Assembly (NCBI GenBank): GCA_040414495.1
Contig: JBEDUI010000289.1
Location: forward strand, 1 to 53,689
Length of the DNA: 53,689 bases
Direction of reading: 5' to 3'
Origin: DATAVB01 sp040414495
Lineage (GTDB): Bacteria; Actinomycetota; Actinomycetes; Mycobacteriales; QHCD01
A program made the position numbers and the translations under genes. Under the pieces are notes generated by a model. It did not search any database. It was not told the origin of the DNA and saw only the letters and a list, made by a program, of their open reading frames with translations. This document shows positions 33,635-42,242 of the stretch, one piece after another; position 1 is the first letter of the stretch; each line of letters begins with the position of its first letter.

Positions 33635-34557
33635 GCCGACCTCCTCGGGTCGAACGTGGAGACGCTGGCCAGTTCCTTGAACAGCTCCCGTTCCTTGCGG
33701 GTCAGCTTCGGTGGCAGCATTACCCGGACCTCCGCGTAAAGGTCGCCGGGCTTGCCGCGGGGGTTGGGCATCCCTTCCCCGGCCAATCGCAGCCGGCGGC
33801 CGCTCGATGAGCCGGGCGGGACCTTGACCTTGACCTCTCCACCGGGCGTGGCGAGTGGAACGCTCGCGCCTAGCGCCGCCTCCCACGGAGTCACCAGCGC
33901 CGGCACATGGATATCGCGCCCCTGCAGCCGGTAGCGCGGGTGCGGGGCGATCCGCACGATGAGGTAAAGGTCGCCGGCGGGTCCGCGGCCGCTGCCCTGT
34001 CCGCCCTGCCCGGCGAGCCGGATCCGTTGGCCGTCGGTTACCCCGGCCGGAATATTCACCTCGAAACTGCGCCCGCCCAGCGTGATCTGGCGGCGACCGC
34101 CCCGATACGCCTCGTCGATGCTCAGCGTCAGTTCGGCTTCCTGATCGGCGCCGCGGATCGGCCCACGGGCGCCCCGGCCGCCGAAGAGGTCACCGAATAG
34201 GTCGTCGAAGTCGATGCCGAGATCCCCTTCAGCTTCGCGATCGACGTACACGCGTGCTCCCCCGCCGCCCGGGCCGGTCCGGAATCCCCCGCCGCGATTC
34301 GCGCCGACGTAGCTGCCTGCAGCGACATCGTCAGGAATCTGCCGGAAATCCGGTCCGAAGCGGTCGTACCGTGCTCGTGTCTCCGGATCGGCGAGTACGT
34401 GATAGGCCTCGTTGATCTCCTTGAAGCGTTCCTCGGCGGCAGGATCCTTGTTCACGTCCGGGTGGTTGCGGCGGGCCAGCGTACGGAAGGCACGCTGCAG
34501 CTCATCGGCACTCGCATCCCGGCTGACGCCGAGCACCTGGTAGTAGTCACGCGCCAT
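33631..34557 (-). CDS. CbpA-type DnaJ co-chaperone
   Basis: A 308-residue J-protein: J-domain residues 3-70 with the HPD motif (RRNHPDVNKDP), a glycine-rich linker (NRGGGFRTGPGGGGARVYVD) and two DnaJ C-terminal substrate domains (LTLSIDEAYRGGRRQITLGG ... LVTPWEAALGASVPLATPGG). The CxxCxGxG zinc finger of canonical DnaJ is absent, defining it as CbpA-type. It stimulates DnaK ATPase and delivers substrates. It lies 6 bp after GrpE and overlaps CbpM by 4 bp (ATGA), consistent with one mRNA. Confidence 0.95.
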   Translation of the reverse strand: MARDYYQVLGVSRDASADELQRAFRTLARRNHPDVNKDPAAEERFKEINEAYHVLADPETRARYDRFGPDFRQIPDDVAAGSYVGANRGGGFRTGPGGGGARVYVDREAEGDLGIDFDDLFGDLFGGRGARGPIRGADQEAELTLSIDEAYRGGRRQITLGGRSFEVNIPAGVTDGQRIRLAGQGGQGSGRGPAGDLYLIVRIAPHPRYRLQGRDIHVPALVTPWEAALGASVPLATPGGEVKVKVPPGSSSGRRLRLAGEGMPNPRGKPGDLYAEVRVMLPPKLTRKERELFKELASVSTFDPRRSA

Positions 34558-34563
34558 CGCGGC

Positions 34564-35112
34564 TCACTCCGGCGGCCTGGCAACCGTCACCGCGGCGGGC
34601 CGCAGTTGCCGGTTGCCAATTCCGTAGCCGGGACGCAGCACCTGGACCACCACGTCGGGCGGGACTTGGTCGTCTCTCACGACTCCCACGACTTCATGCC
34701 GATTGGGATCGAACGGCACGCCGTCATCTTCCTGGCGTGGATATCCCATGCTGGCAAGTAGTTCGACCGCCTGAGCACGCACCGCCCGTACACCATCGAT
34801 GATTGACTTCGGATCGGCATCGGCGTGGCTCAGCGCCAGATCGAGGTTGTCGATGATCGGCAACCAGGAACTGACCACGCGGGCCCGTTCCGCGGAACGC
34901 ACCTCCTCCAGCTCGCGTTCGTGACGCTTGCGGGTGTTCTCCAGGTCGGCGGTGGCCCGTTTGCAACGGTCCTCCCACTCGGCGGCACGCTGTTGCGCCT
35001 GAGCCAGCGCCTCCGCGCTAGCCGGCGCGCCACGGGTGGTCTGCGGCTCGTCGGTGGCCCGGGTCTCGTCCGAGGTGGCGGCGTCCAGCTGGTCGTCGTG
35101 TTCGTTCCGCAT
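34564..35112 (-). CDS. grpE: GrpE nucleotide exchange factor
   Basis: A 182-residue GrpE. The N-terminal 40 residues are acidic and disordered, followed by a long coiled coil (EALAQAQQRAAEWEDRCKRA, then TADLENTRKRHERELEEVRS) and the beta-wing domain (VPFDPNRHEVVGVVRDDQVP, then DVVVQVLRPGYGIGNRQLRP). It releases ADP from DnaK. It starts 10 bp after the DnaK stop in the same operon. Confidence 0.95.
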   Translation of the reverse strand: MRNEHDDQLDAATSDETRATDEPQTTRGAPASAEALAQAQQRAAEWEDRCKRATADLENTRKRHERELEEVRSAERARVVSSWLPIIDNLDLALSHADADPKSIIDGVRAVRAQAVELLASMGYPRQEDDGVPFDPNRHEVVGVVRDDQVPPDVVVQVLRPGYGIGNRQLRPAAVTVARPPE

Positions 35113-35122
35113 GGCCCGATCT

Positions 35123-37009
35123 TCAGGTCCGGTTGAACTCAGCGTCGATCACGTCATCGTCAGAGGGTTGTTGCTCAGCGCTCCCGTCGCGGGCGTTGTC
35201 GGCCCCGGCATTGGCGGCCGACCGTGACATCAGAGCCTGATAGATCTGCTCCAGTTCGCCGCGCAGCGAGCGGACCTGATCCAGCGGGGCCTCGTTCTGC
35301 ACTGCTTCGTGGGCTTGTGACACGAGCATCTCGGCCCGTGCCTTCTCGTGTGTGGGCGCACTGTCGCCCAGCTCGGCAAGACGGCGTTCGACCTGGTAGG
35401 CGACGGAGTCGAGTTCGTTGCGGGCGTCGACCTGCTCGCGCAGCTGCTGATCTGCACCGCGGTTGCGTTCAGCCTCGGCCACCATCCGCTCGATCTCGGA
35501 CCGGTCCAGGTTCGAGCTCTCGCTGATCGTGATGCTCTGGCGCGCGTCGGTGTCTTTGTCCCGCGCGGTGACGTTGAGAATGCCGTTGGCGTCGATGTCG
35601 AACGTGACCTCGATCTGCGGCTCGCCGCGGGGTGCCGGGCGGATGTTCTCCAACCGGAACCGTCCCAGTACTCGGTTGTCCGTCGAGCGCTCACGTTCAC
35701 CTTGCAGCACCACTATGTCCACCGCCGACTGGTTGTCCTCCGCGGTGGAGAACACCTCGGTGCGGCGGGCCGGAATGGTGGTGTTGCGCTCGATGATCGG
35801 CGTCATGACACCGCCACGTGTCTCTACCCCGAGCGAGAGCGGTGTGACGTCGAGGAGGAGCACGTCGGAGACGTCGCCGGAGAGTACGCCGGCCTGCACG
35901 GCCGCGCCCAGCGCCACGACCTCGTCCGGATTGACACCCATGTTCGGGTCCTTGCCGCCGGTGAGCCGGCGCACCAGCGCCTGCACCGCGGGGATCCGGG
36001 TCGAGCCGCCGACCAGGAGCACCTCGTCGATGTCGGCGTCGGTGATCTTTGCGTCAGACATGGCCTGTTTGACCGGCTGCAGGCAGCGTTCCACCAGGTC
36101 CGCGGTCAGTTGGTCGAACGTCGAGCGGCGCACCGTCGTGGTCAGATGCTTGGGACCGTTGGCGTCGGCGGTGATGAACGGCAGGTTGACCTGCGTCTGG
36201 CTCACGGCCGACAGCTCGACCTTGGCTTTCTCCGCCGCCTCGAACAGGCGCTGCAACGCCTGCGGATCCTTGCGCAGGTCGATGTGTTCCTGCTGCTGGA
36301 ATTCGTCGGCGAGGTGATCGACCAACCGGCGGTCGAAGTCGTCGCCACCGAGATGGGAGTCGCCGGCGGTGGAGCGGACCTCCACGACGCCGTCGCCGAC
36401 GTCGAGAATACTGACGTCAAAGGTGCCGCCGCCCAGATCGAAGACGAGCACCGTTTCGTGACCCCGTTTGTCCAGCCCGTATGCCAGCGCCGCGGCGGTC
36501 GGCTCGTTGATAATGCGCAGGACTTCCAGGCCGGCGATCTTGCCGGCATCCCGGGTCGCCGTCCGCTGCGCGTCGTTGAAGTACGCCGGCACGGTGATCA
36601 CTGCTTTGGTGACCCGCTCGCCCAGCGACTTGGAGGCGTCCTCGGCGAGCTTGCTCAGGACCAGAGCGCTGATCTCCTCCGGTGCGTACAGCTTGCCTCG
36701 GACGTCGAATCTGGCCGCGCCGTCCGGTCCGCTCGCCACGTCGAAGGTAACCGCCTTTGCTTCTTCGGTTACCTCGTCGAATCGGCGACCAATAAATCTT
36801 TTGGCCGAATAGATAGTGCCCTTTGGATTCAGGATCGCCTGGCGCCGCGCCAGTTGCCCGACCAGGCGCTCCCCCGATTCGGTGAAGGCGACAACCGAGG
36901 GCGTGGTACGGGCGCCCTCGGCGTTATTGATCACCCTCGGTTCGCCACCCTCCCAGACGGCGATCACCGAGTTTGTCGTGCCGAGATCAATACCGACGGT
37001 CTTAGCCAT
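35123..37009 (-). CDS. dnaK: Chaperone DnaK (Hsp70)
   Basis: A 628-residue Hsp70. The ATPase domain starts MAKTVGIDLGTTNSVIAVWE; phosphate loops and Hsp70 signatures follow: IINEPTAAALAYGLDKR, VLVFDLGGGTFDVSILDVGD and VLLVGGSTRIPAVQALVRRL. The substrate domain begins near residue 385 (LLLDVTPLSLGVETRGGVMT), with an acidic, Gln/Ser-rich tail. The ATG at 37009 follows AAAGGAGCAGC; an in-frame codon at 37027 is not needed. It lies 153 bp downstream of hsp20, a gap holding a large inverted repeat. Confidence 0.97.
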   Translation of the reverse strand: MAKTVGIDLGTTNSVIAVWEGGEPRVINNAEGARTTPSVVAFTESGERLVGQLARRQAILNPKGTIYSAKRFIGRRFDEVTEEAKAVTFDVASGPDGAARFDVRGKLYAPEEISALVLSKLAEDASKSLGERVTKAVITVPAYFNDAQRTATRDAGKIAGLEVLRIINEPTAAALAYGLDKRGHETVLVFDLGGGTFDVSILDVGDGVVEVRSTAGDSHLGGDDFDRRLVDHLADEFQQQEHIDLRKDPQALQRLFEAAEKAKVELSAVSQTQVNLPFITADANGPKHLTTTVRRSTFDQLTADLVERCLQPVKQAMSDAKITDADIDEVLLVGGSTRIPAVQALVRRLTGGKDPNMGVNPDEVVALGAAVQAGVLSGDVSDVLLLDVTPLSLGVETRGGVMTPIIERNTTIPARRTEVFSTAEDNQSAVDIVVLQGERERSTDNRVLGRFRLENIRPAPRGEPQIEVTFDIDANGILNVTARDKDTDARQSITISESSNLDRSEIERMVAEAERNRGADQQLREQVDARNELDSVAYQVERRLAELGDSAPTHEKARAEMLVSQAHEAVQNEAPLDQVRSLRGELEQIYQALMSRSAANAGADNARDGSAEQQPSDDDVIDAEFNRT

Positions 37010-37052
37010 GCTGCTCCTTTCCCGCATTCACCCACGACGCCGTCGGCACATT

Positions 37053-37078
37053 CGGTTCGCCAAAAGTCGAGCGAACCG
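37053..37078. promoter_or_regulatory. 8-bp inverted repeat with 10-base spacer between hsp20 and dnaK
   Basis: CGGTTCGC (37053-37060) and GCGAACCG (37071-37078) are exact inverted complements, 44 bp before the dnaK start. Its span is like CIRCE or HAIR elements but the sequence matches neither. It could be an operator for a heat-shock regulator or an mRNA hairpin that separates hsp20 from dnaK expression. Confidence 0.55.
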
Positions 37079-37161
37079 GTTGCGGACGGCCATCGAGGGT
37101 GACCATTTCGAACAATTCCTGCGCACTCCTACGATGACTACCGAAGTCGGACGGGGGGCTT

Positions 37162-37635
37162 TTATGCCTGCTGCGGCTGCTTGTCCGCGGCGTTGGCCGT
37201 CGAGCCCTCGTTCTCGATCACGCGACTGTCCTTTTTGGCAGATCCAATGGGGATACGCCGCGGTTTGCTCTTCTCGGCCACCGGAATGGTCAGCGTAAGC
37301 ACCCCTCGGGCGAACTCCGCCGACATCTTGCTCACGTCGAGGTTGTCGCCAAGGAAAAGTTGTCTGGTGAACTCGCCGTATAGCCGCTCATCCACAATCA
37401 CCTCGTCACGCTCGGTGCGTGATGACTGCCGGGTTGCCCTGATGTTGACCACATTCTGTTCTACCGTGAGGTTCACGTCCTCAGGCTCCACACCGGGCAG
37501 GTCGAGCGAGACAACAAACTCATCACCGCGCCGATAGGCCTCCATTGGCATCGTTCGCGGCAGGCGAGTGCCTGACGCTAACTGTTCGGTCATACGGTCC
37601 AGCTCGCGGAATGGGTCGAAACGCATTAATGCCAT
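37162..37635 (-). CDS. Hsp20 small heat-shock protein
   Basis: A 157-residue alpha-crystallin-type holdase. It starts MALMRFDPFRELDRMTEQLA, has the beta-sandwich core (EFVVSLDLPGVEPEDVNLTV) and the characteristic A-x-x-x-x-G-V-L motif as FARGVLTLTIPV, with an IPI-like end (RRIPIGSAKK). The ribosome site is GAAGGGGGCAGATA. It is first in the chaperone cluster and would keep unfolded proteins refoldable for DnaK-ClpB. The 330-bp region upstream (37636-37967), shared with the divergent PucR-type regulator, should hold its promoter; none was clear enough to mark. Confidence 0.95.
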   Translation of the reverse strand: MALMRFDPFRELDRMTEQLASGTRLPRTMPMEAYRRGDEFVVSLDLPGVEPEDVNLTVEQNVVNIRATRQSSRTERDEVIVDERLYGEFTRQLFLGDNLDVSKMSAEFARGVLTLTIPVAEKSKPRRIPIGSAKKDSRVIENEGSTANAADKQPQQA

Positions 37636-37967
37636 TATCTGCCCCCTTCTTTCGCCTTACGGGTAATGGAGCTAGTTCGGGACGGCTCCGCCGCAACATC
37701 TTTGTCGCCCGCTCCGTCGTCACCGCGATCCCCACCTGCGGGGACCTGCGACGAATCAGTCGCAGCGCCGGCCTGTCGCGCAGTCCATCCCGTGACCAGA
37801 GTGGCAAAACGCAATCCGTCGCGCGTGCGCCTGCCGGGATGAACTGCCCCAGACCATTTGCTCCTTCAGGCCAGGGAATCTCCACCTGGTTGCGGGTCCA
37901 GTGAAGTGGACTACGGTCGGAAGCCTCGGCTCTGACGCCTTGCGCGTGACAGGACTAGTCTCAAGAG

Positions 37968-39665
37968 GTGGTCCCCGTGCAAAACGCTGTACCCGCACGG
38001 CTGCAAACAGAAAATGACGCAGCGTGTCGGCAGGTCTCGCACCTTCTCGGCCTTTTAGATCTCTTTGTTAAGATGCTGAATGCGGGAGATCAGCCGGCAA
38101 TTCTCCGCCTCGCCGCCGACTCCGTTTCCAATCTGGGGCCGGTGCACGCGGAAGCGGCGTACCTCGACGGCGAAGACGGTCTCGTAGGGCAATTGACACC
38201 GCGTCCAGCCATTGAACGGCAGGTAAACGCGCTCAATGGCGCACCCGGATCGATTACCAGCCGCAAACACCCGTGGACGTGGGCATACCCACTCAACGAC
38301 AAGGGTCTCACCTACGGTTATCTCGTGCTCGGCGCCGGCCGCGCCCCATCACCTGGCACAATGCTCCTGCTCGATGTCCTACTGCGACAGACATCTGCCG
38401 CTCTGGCCAATGCATCGCGGCATGACGGAGCGCGGCGCACCGCCAATGATGGGCGGGCACACAACAGCAAGCATGCGCTGACCAACGATGAGCTCGGCAG
38501 AAAAGTGGCTGACCTGGAGATGCAAGCCAACGCGTACAAGGTGTTGAGCTCGGTATCCGCCTCGGGTGGCGGTGCGAACGGCTTGGCGGTGGCACTCTAT
38601 GAATTGACTGGGCGGGCGGCGGCCGTTGAGGATCGATTTGGCAACCTGCTGGCCTGGTCTGGCCCCGACCAGCCCAAGCCCTATCCGAAGCCAGATGATC
38701 AGCAACGTGGTGAGCTCCTTCGCCGGGCCGCCAGCGAACGCCGACCGATCCGACACGGGAATCGTCTCATCGCCCTGGTGCAGCCGAAGAATGAAATCCT
38801 CGGGCTCGTTGCGATAGTGCAACATCAGCATACTTTCGATCACGACGACTCCTTTGTGTTGCAATACGCGGCAACGTTGCTCGCCATGGAGATGGCCCAC
38901 CGCCGCAGTCTCGCCGAAGTCGAATTACGCCTGCGGCGCGAATTGGTCGAGGATGTCCTCAGTGACCAGGCTGACGACAGCACGTATGCCCGTGCGGCAG
39001 CGATCGGTTACGACTTGCATCAGCCACATCACGTGGTCGCCATAAGCTGGCAGCAACCGGCCGGCCGTACCGAACTCAGCGATGCAGTGGCAGCTGCGGC
39101 GAAAGTCCTGGACCTCGTCCCCCTCCAGGCCCGGCGCAGCAAGGCGGTCGTACTTCTGGTTCCTGCCCGCGTGGCCGGCGAAGAGCTCTATCACGCGGTG
39201 AGCCAAGAGATCGGACCCGCCGGCGCGATCGGCGTCGGTGGCCGGTGCAGTGAGTTGGGTGACTTTCCGCGTTCCCTGCGGCAAAGCCTCAAGGCATTGG
39301 AAATCCGCCGGACCTCACAGCAACCGTACGGTGTCACCGCGTTCGACCAACTAGGTCTGTACCGAATCCTGGGCACTGGCCGAGGCAGCGAGGACGTCTC
39401 GGAATTCGTTCAGCAGTGGATCGGCCAGCTCGTCGACTACGACCGCCGACGGCACACCAGCCTGGTCGAAACCCTGTCCCAGTACTTGGAATGCGGCGGA
39501 AACTACGATCACGCTGCACAAGCGCTACTGATCCACCGCAGCACGCTTCGATACCGGCTCCGCCGGATCCGCGAGGTAAGCGGCCTGGATCTGACCGATG
39601 TGGACTGTCGGTTGAACCTCCACGTCGCGACCCGCGCCTGGCGCGTACTTGACGACATGGTCTGA
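37968..39665 (+). CDS. GAF-PucR/CdaR-type transcriptional regulator
   Basis: A 565-residue regulator. Residues about 20-145 look like a GAF-type sensor domain (QVSHLLGLLDLFVKMLNAGD ... YPLNDKGLTYGYLVLGAG). The central region (about 175-310) is a second sensor-like part (ELTGRAAAVEDRFGNLLAW). The C-terminal PucR-type HTH is HTSLVETLSQYLECGGNYDH, followed by AAQALLIHRSTLRYRLRRIR. GTG at 37968 has AGAGGTGG upstream. It is transcribed divergently from hsp20, so it is a candidate regulator of the chaperone operon, though this is only positional. Confidence 0.88.
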   Translation: MVPVQNAVPARLQTENDAACRQVSHLLGLLDLFVKMLNAGDQPAILRLAADSVSNLGPVHAEAAYLDGEDGLVGQLTPRPAIERQVNALNGAPGSITSRKHPWTWAYPLNDKGLTYGYLVLGAGRAPSPGTMLLLDVLLRQTSAALANASRHDGARRTANDGRAHNSKHALTNDELGRKVADLEMQANAYKVLSSVSASGGGANGLAVALYELTGRAAAVEDRFGNLLAWSGPDQPKPYPKPDDQQRGELLRRAASERRPIRHGNRLIALVQPKNEILGLVAIVQHQHTFDHDDSFVLQYAATLLAMEMAHRRSLAEVELRLRRELVEDVLSDQADDSTYARAAAIGYDLHQPHHVVAISWQQPAGRTELSDAVAAAAKVLDLVPLQARRSKAVVLLVPARVAGEELYHAVSQEIGPAGAIGVGGRCSELGDFPRSLRQSLKALEIRRTSQQPYGVTAFDQLGLYRILGTGRGSEDVSEFVQQWIGQLVDYDRRRHTSLVETLSQYLECGGNYDHAAQALLIHRSTLRYRLRRIREVSGLDLTDVDCRLNLHVATRAWRVLDDMV

Positions 39666-39808
39666 CGCAGCGCGCACAGCCGTCTGCGCTGCGGGGCCGA
39701 GGCATTCACGGCACTTTGCCTTGCCGGGGCCATGCATGGCGTGCCGCTGGGCAGCAGAATCATTGCGCGATACCGACGGCAACCAACGATCGACAGGACG
39801 ATGGTGCC

Positions 39809-40903
39809 ATGACCGAATCGGGCAATGCACTTTCGGTGGTCCACAAGGATCACGGGTGCACATGCGGCCCGGAGTCGCGTACGACCCAGCGCAATCATGC
39901 GGATCGACGTTCCACGAGCGATCAGGCCCCGACTGCGGCGGAGTCGACAATGCCAATCTCGATCACGTCGACGCGATCTACAGATGACACGAGACTCATC
40001 GAGGTTGTCGGCGAGGTCGACATATTGACGGCTCCCGCCATCAGGGACGCCGTCTATGCGCAATTGCATACCGGGCACCCGGAGTCACTGATTCTCGACC
40101 TGTCCGCGGTGACCTTCTTCGGCATCACCGGATTGCGTCTGCTGCCTGATGTCCGGGAAGTCACGTCGCAGTACGGCGCCAGATTGCGCATCGCGCGGAT
40201 TTCACCGCCAGTATTCAAGGTTGTCAATCTCGCCGGCCTTGCGCCGCTCTTCGATGTGGCCGATCCCCGCGTTATGCAGCCGGCTCAGGCGAATGAAGGA
40301 GTCCCTATGCCGCAATTCGATCCCGACCCCATCTCGCTGCACAACCCAATGGGTCGGGAATCTGAGGCGATCCCGGGGTGCAGCCACGGGACGACCGAGG
40401 TCGACAAGCCCCATTGGCACCTACTCGGGCCATATTTCCGTCCATTGCACGAACAACTTGACGCACTCTCGGACGCGGCGGTGTGGGCCGGTGTCGCCGT
40501 CGACTCCGACGGATTCCAGCAACTGTTTGCCAGCCCTCAGAACGGCGATCCCGGACTGACCATTACCTGCATGCAACGGGGAAGCGAGTACGCCGCTGTT
40601 TCCATCGTTGGCGACGTTGGTCTAAATGCGATCCAGCGGTTGCAGCGCTACGTCCGTGTCCTGCTCGAGGACGGCGTTCGCACGTTGGTGATCGACCTGT
40701 CGGGGCTGAGCCGGTGCGACCGCCGGCTGGCTCCGCTTCTCGCGCGCCTCCAGCGGATTCTGCGCGCAAAACAGGGGGTCCTACAGGTGGCCCGGGTCCC
40801 GTACGAACTGCGTAGTGTGCTCACCACCACTGACTTGCCCGACGCCTTCGCTGCCTGCGGAGCTGACATGGACATCCGTGGTCCGAGCCACGCGGAAATC
40901 TAG
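39809..40903 (+). CDS. Protein with two STAS domains
   Basis: A 364-residue protein with tandem STAS (SpoIIAA-like) domains. The first (about 50-145) shows RLIEVVGEVDILTAPAIRDA and LILDLSAVTFFGITGLRLLP, with the phosphorylatable position occupied by Gly-Ile-Thr. The second (about 250-360) shows YAAVSIVGDVGLNAIQRLQR and TLVIDLSGLSRCDRRLAPLL. Such domains act as anti-anti-sigma factors or in stressosomes; no anti-sigma kinase is adjacent. The ATG at 39809 is preferred, but the ATG at 39950 right before the first STAS domain is possible. The 90-residue linker is unrelated to known domains. Confidence 0.78.
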   Translation: MTESGNALSVVHKDHGCTCGPESRTTQRNHADRRSTSDQAPTAAESTMPISITSTRSTDDTRLIEVVGEVDILTAPAIRDAVYAQLHTGHPESLILDLSAVTFFGITGLRLLPDVREVTSQYGARLRIARISPPVFKVVNLAGLAPLFDVADPRVMQPAQANEGVPMPQFDPDPISLHNPMGRESEAIPGCSHGTTEVDKPHWHLLGPYFRPLHEQLDALSDAAVWAGVAVDSDGFQQLFASPQNGDPGLTITCMQRGSEYAAVSIVGDVGLNAIQRLQRYVRVLLEDGVRTLVIDLSGLSRCDRRLAPLLARLQRILRAKQGVLQVARVPYELRSVLTTTDLPDAFAACGADMDIRGPSHAEI

Positions 40904-41883
40904 AGCCAGTCCTTACGCTGGAACACGATGAACAATGCCGCGGAAATTGTCACGACCAAGCCTATCGCGACCCAGAAACCGGTCCAGCTCCCCGCCGGCG
41001 GGACCAGCCTTGTGTTCATGCCGTAGAAGCCGCAGACAATCGTCGGCACCGCAAGGATGGCGGCCCAGCCGGTGAGTTTCTTCATGATCTGGTTCAGGCG
41101 ATCGCCGCGCAGTGTCGCGTCGGTGGTGATGATCGTGGCCTCCAACTCACGCGCTGCCTCAGCGAGGTCCGCCGCCCGAACGGCATGATCATGGACATCG
41201 CGAAGATAGGGCTCAAGACCGGCGTCACCCACAAATGGCGCCCTTCGCCGAGGAGGCATCAACGTCTCGATGATGTCCGGCATCGGCGTCGTACGGCGGC
41301 GCAGCCGCCCGATCGATTTTCTCGCCTGGAAACCCCGGTACTGCGCCTCCGAAGTTGGTGTCGACGTCTCGAAAATAGCGTCGGCCAACTCGTCCAGCGC
41401 ATCCTCCAGATCCAAGGCTGCGGTCGTTTGACTATCCACCACGACGTCGAGCAAGCCCCAGACAAAGAAAAGTGGCCCCGTCTTTGCCAAATCCGCGGCG
41501 GCATCCCAGCGGTCGACCAGCGTGGCGACGGGAAAATGAACATCCTTCCGCACAGTGACCATCCAACTCGCGGCGACGACGGAGGTCACCTCAGCCTCGA
41601 GCAGCCGCCCGGTACGGTCGTCCAGAACGGTCGCGTACAGGGTGAGCACCGCAACGTCACGGTAATACTCGAGTTTGGCACGCTCTCCGGTGCTGTGCGC
41701 ATCCTCAATGGCGAGCGCATGAATTCCGAGCACATTGGTCAGCAGCCGCCATTCCGCGGCCGTGGCCTGCCAGACATCCAGCCAGACAAAACAATCCCGG
41801 TCTGCCACTACCTCCGAAAGGCGTTCATAAGGGATATTCTCCGCATCGAGAATACCCCCGCGATAAGTACGGGAACCGATCAT
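40900..41883 (-). CDS. CorA family magnesium/metal transporter
   Basis: A 327-residue CorA channel. A long N-terminal cytoplasmic alpha/beta funnel precedes two C-terminal membrane helices; the signature YGMN begins the periplasmic loop (CGFYGMNTRLVPPAG), and the C terminus is positively charged (QRKDWL). The ATG at 41883 is supported by GGTAGGTG upstream; a GTG at 41892 is also in frame. Metal specificity (Mg, Co, Zn) cannot be read. It follows the small Cys/His protein gene by 19 bp. Confidence 0.92.
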   Translation of the reverse strand: MIGSRTYRGGILDAENIPYERLSEVVADRDCFVWLDVWQATAAEWRLLTNVLGIHALAIEDAHSTGERAKLEYYRDVAVLTLYATVLDDRTGRLLEAEVTSVVAASWMVTVRKDVHFPVATLVDRWDAAADLAKTGPLFFVWGLLDVVVDSQTTAALDLEDALDELADAIFETSTPTSEAQYRGFQARKSIGRLRRRTTPMPDIIETLMPPRRRAPFVGDAGLEPYLRDVHDHAVRAADLAEAARELEATIITTDATLRGDRLNQIMKKLTGWAAILAVPTIVCGFYGMNTRLVPPAGSWTGFWVAIGLVVTISAALFIVFQRKDWL

Positions 41884-41902
41884 GACGCGCACCTACCCGA
41901 TA

Positions 41903-42172
41903 TCACGGGTTATTCGACAGAGCTTGTCCACGGCGGCGGCGATCGCGCAGGATCCGGAACAACCGCAACGGAAACAACCCGACCAGCGGCGCTCGGCGCC
42001 CCAGCGATGCGGCATCCTCCCGGTCCAGGGCGCGCGCATATCGTGCCGCGTCCTCGCCAGTCGGATAGATCTTCAAGCCGCTGGCACCACAGTCCCGTGC
42101 GCATTGCCAGCGCATCACATTGCCATCAGCGGCGAACCGGAAGCGGTGGCCAAATACGGTGCACCGAAACAT
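41903..42172 (-). CDS. Small Cys/His protein, possible zinc binding
   Basis: An 89-residue protein. The N-terminal part has FRCTVFGHRFRF and MRWQCARDCGASG, so Cys4, His9, Cys24 and Cys28 could bind a metal. The remainder is Arg-rich. I do not recognise a named family, though short C-x4-GH proteins are common in actinobacteria and phages. Co-directional with and close to CorA, it may be part of the same transcript. Confidence 0.65.
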   Translation of the reverse strand: MFRCTVFGHRFRFAADGNVMRWQCARDCGASGLKIYPTGEDAARYARALDREDAASLGRRAPLVGLFPLRLFRILRDRRRRGQALSNNP

Positions 42173-42242
42173 CTCGAACCTCCAACCCCGCGTCTAACAG
42201 TGGCACCTGCATCAAGTTTCCTCAAACAAAGGCAGTCATTCC

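Noticed and set aside
37010..37161. CIRCE or HAIR element upstream of dnaK
   Set aside because: Neither consensus (TTAGCACTC repeat or CTTGAGT repeat) is present; the repeat that is present has a different sequence.
37905..37930. DosR-like box near GTGGACTACGGTCGG upstream of the PucR-type gene
   Set aside because: Only a partial match with poor symmetry; too weak to call.
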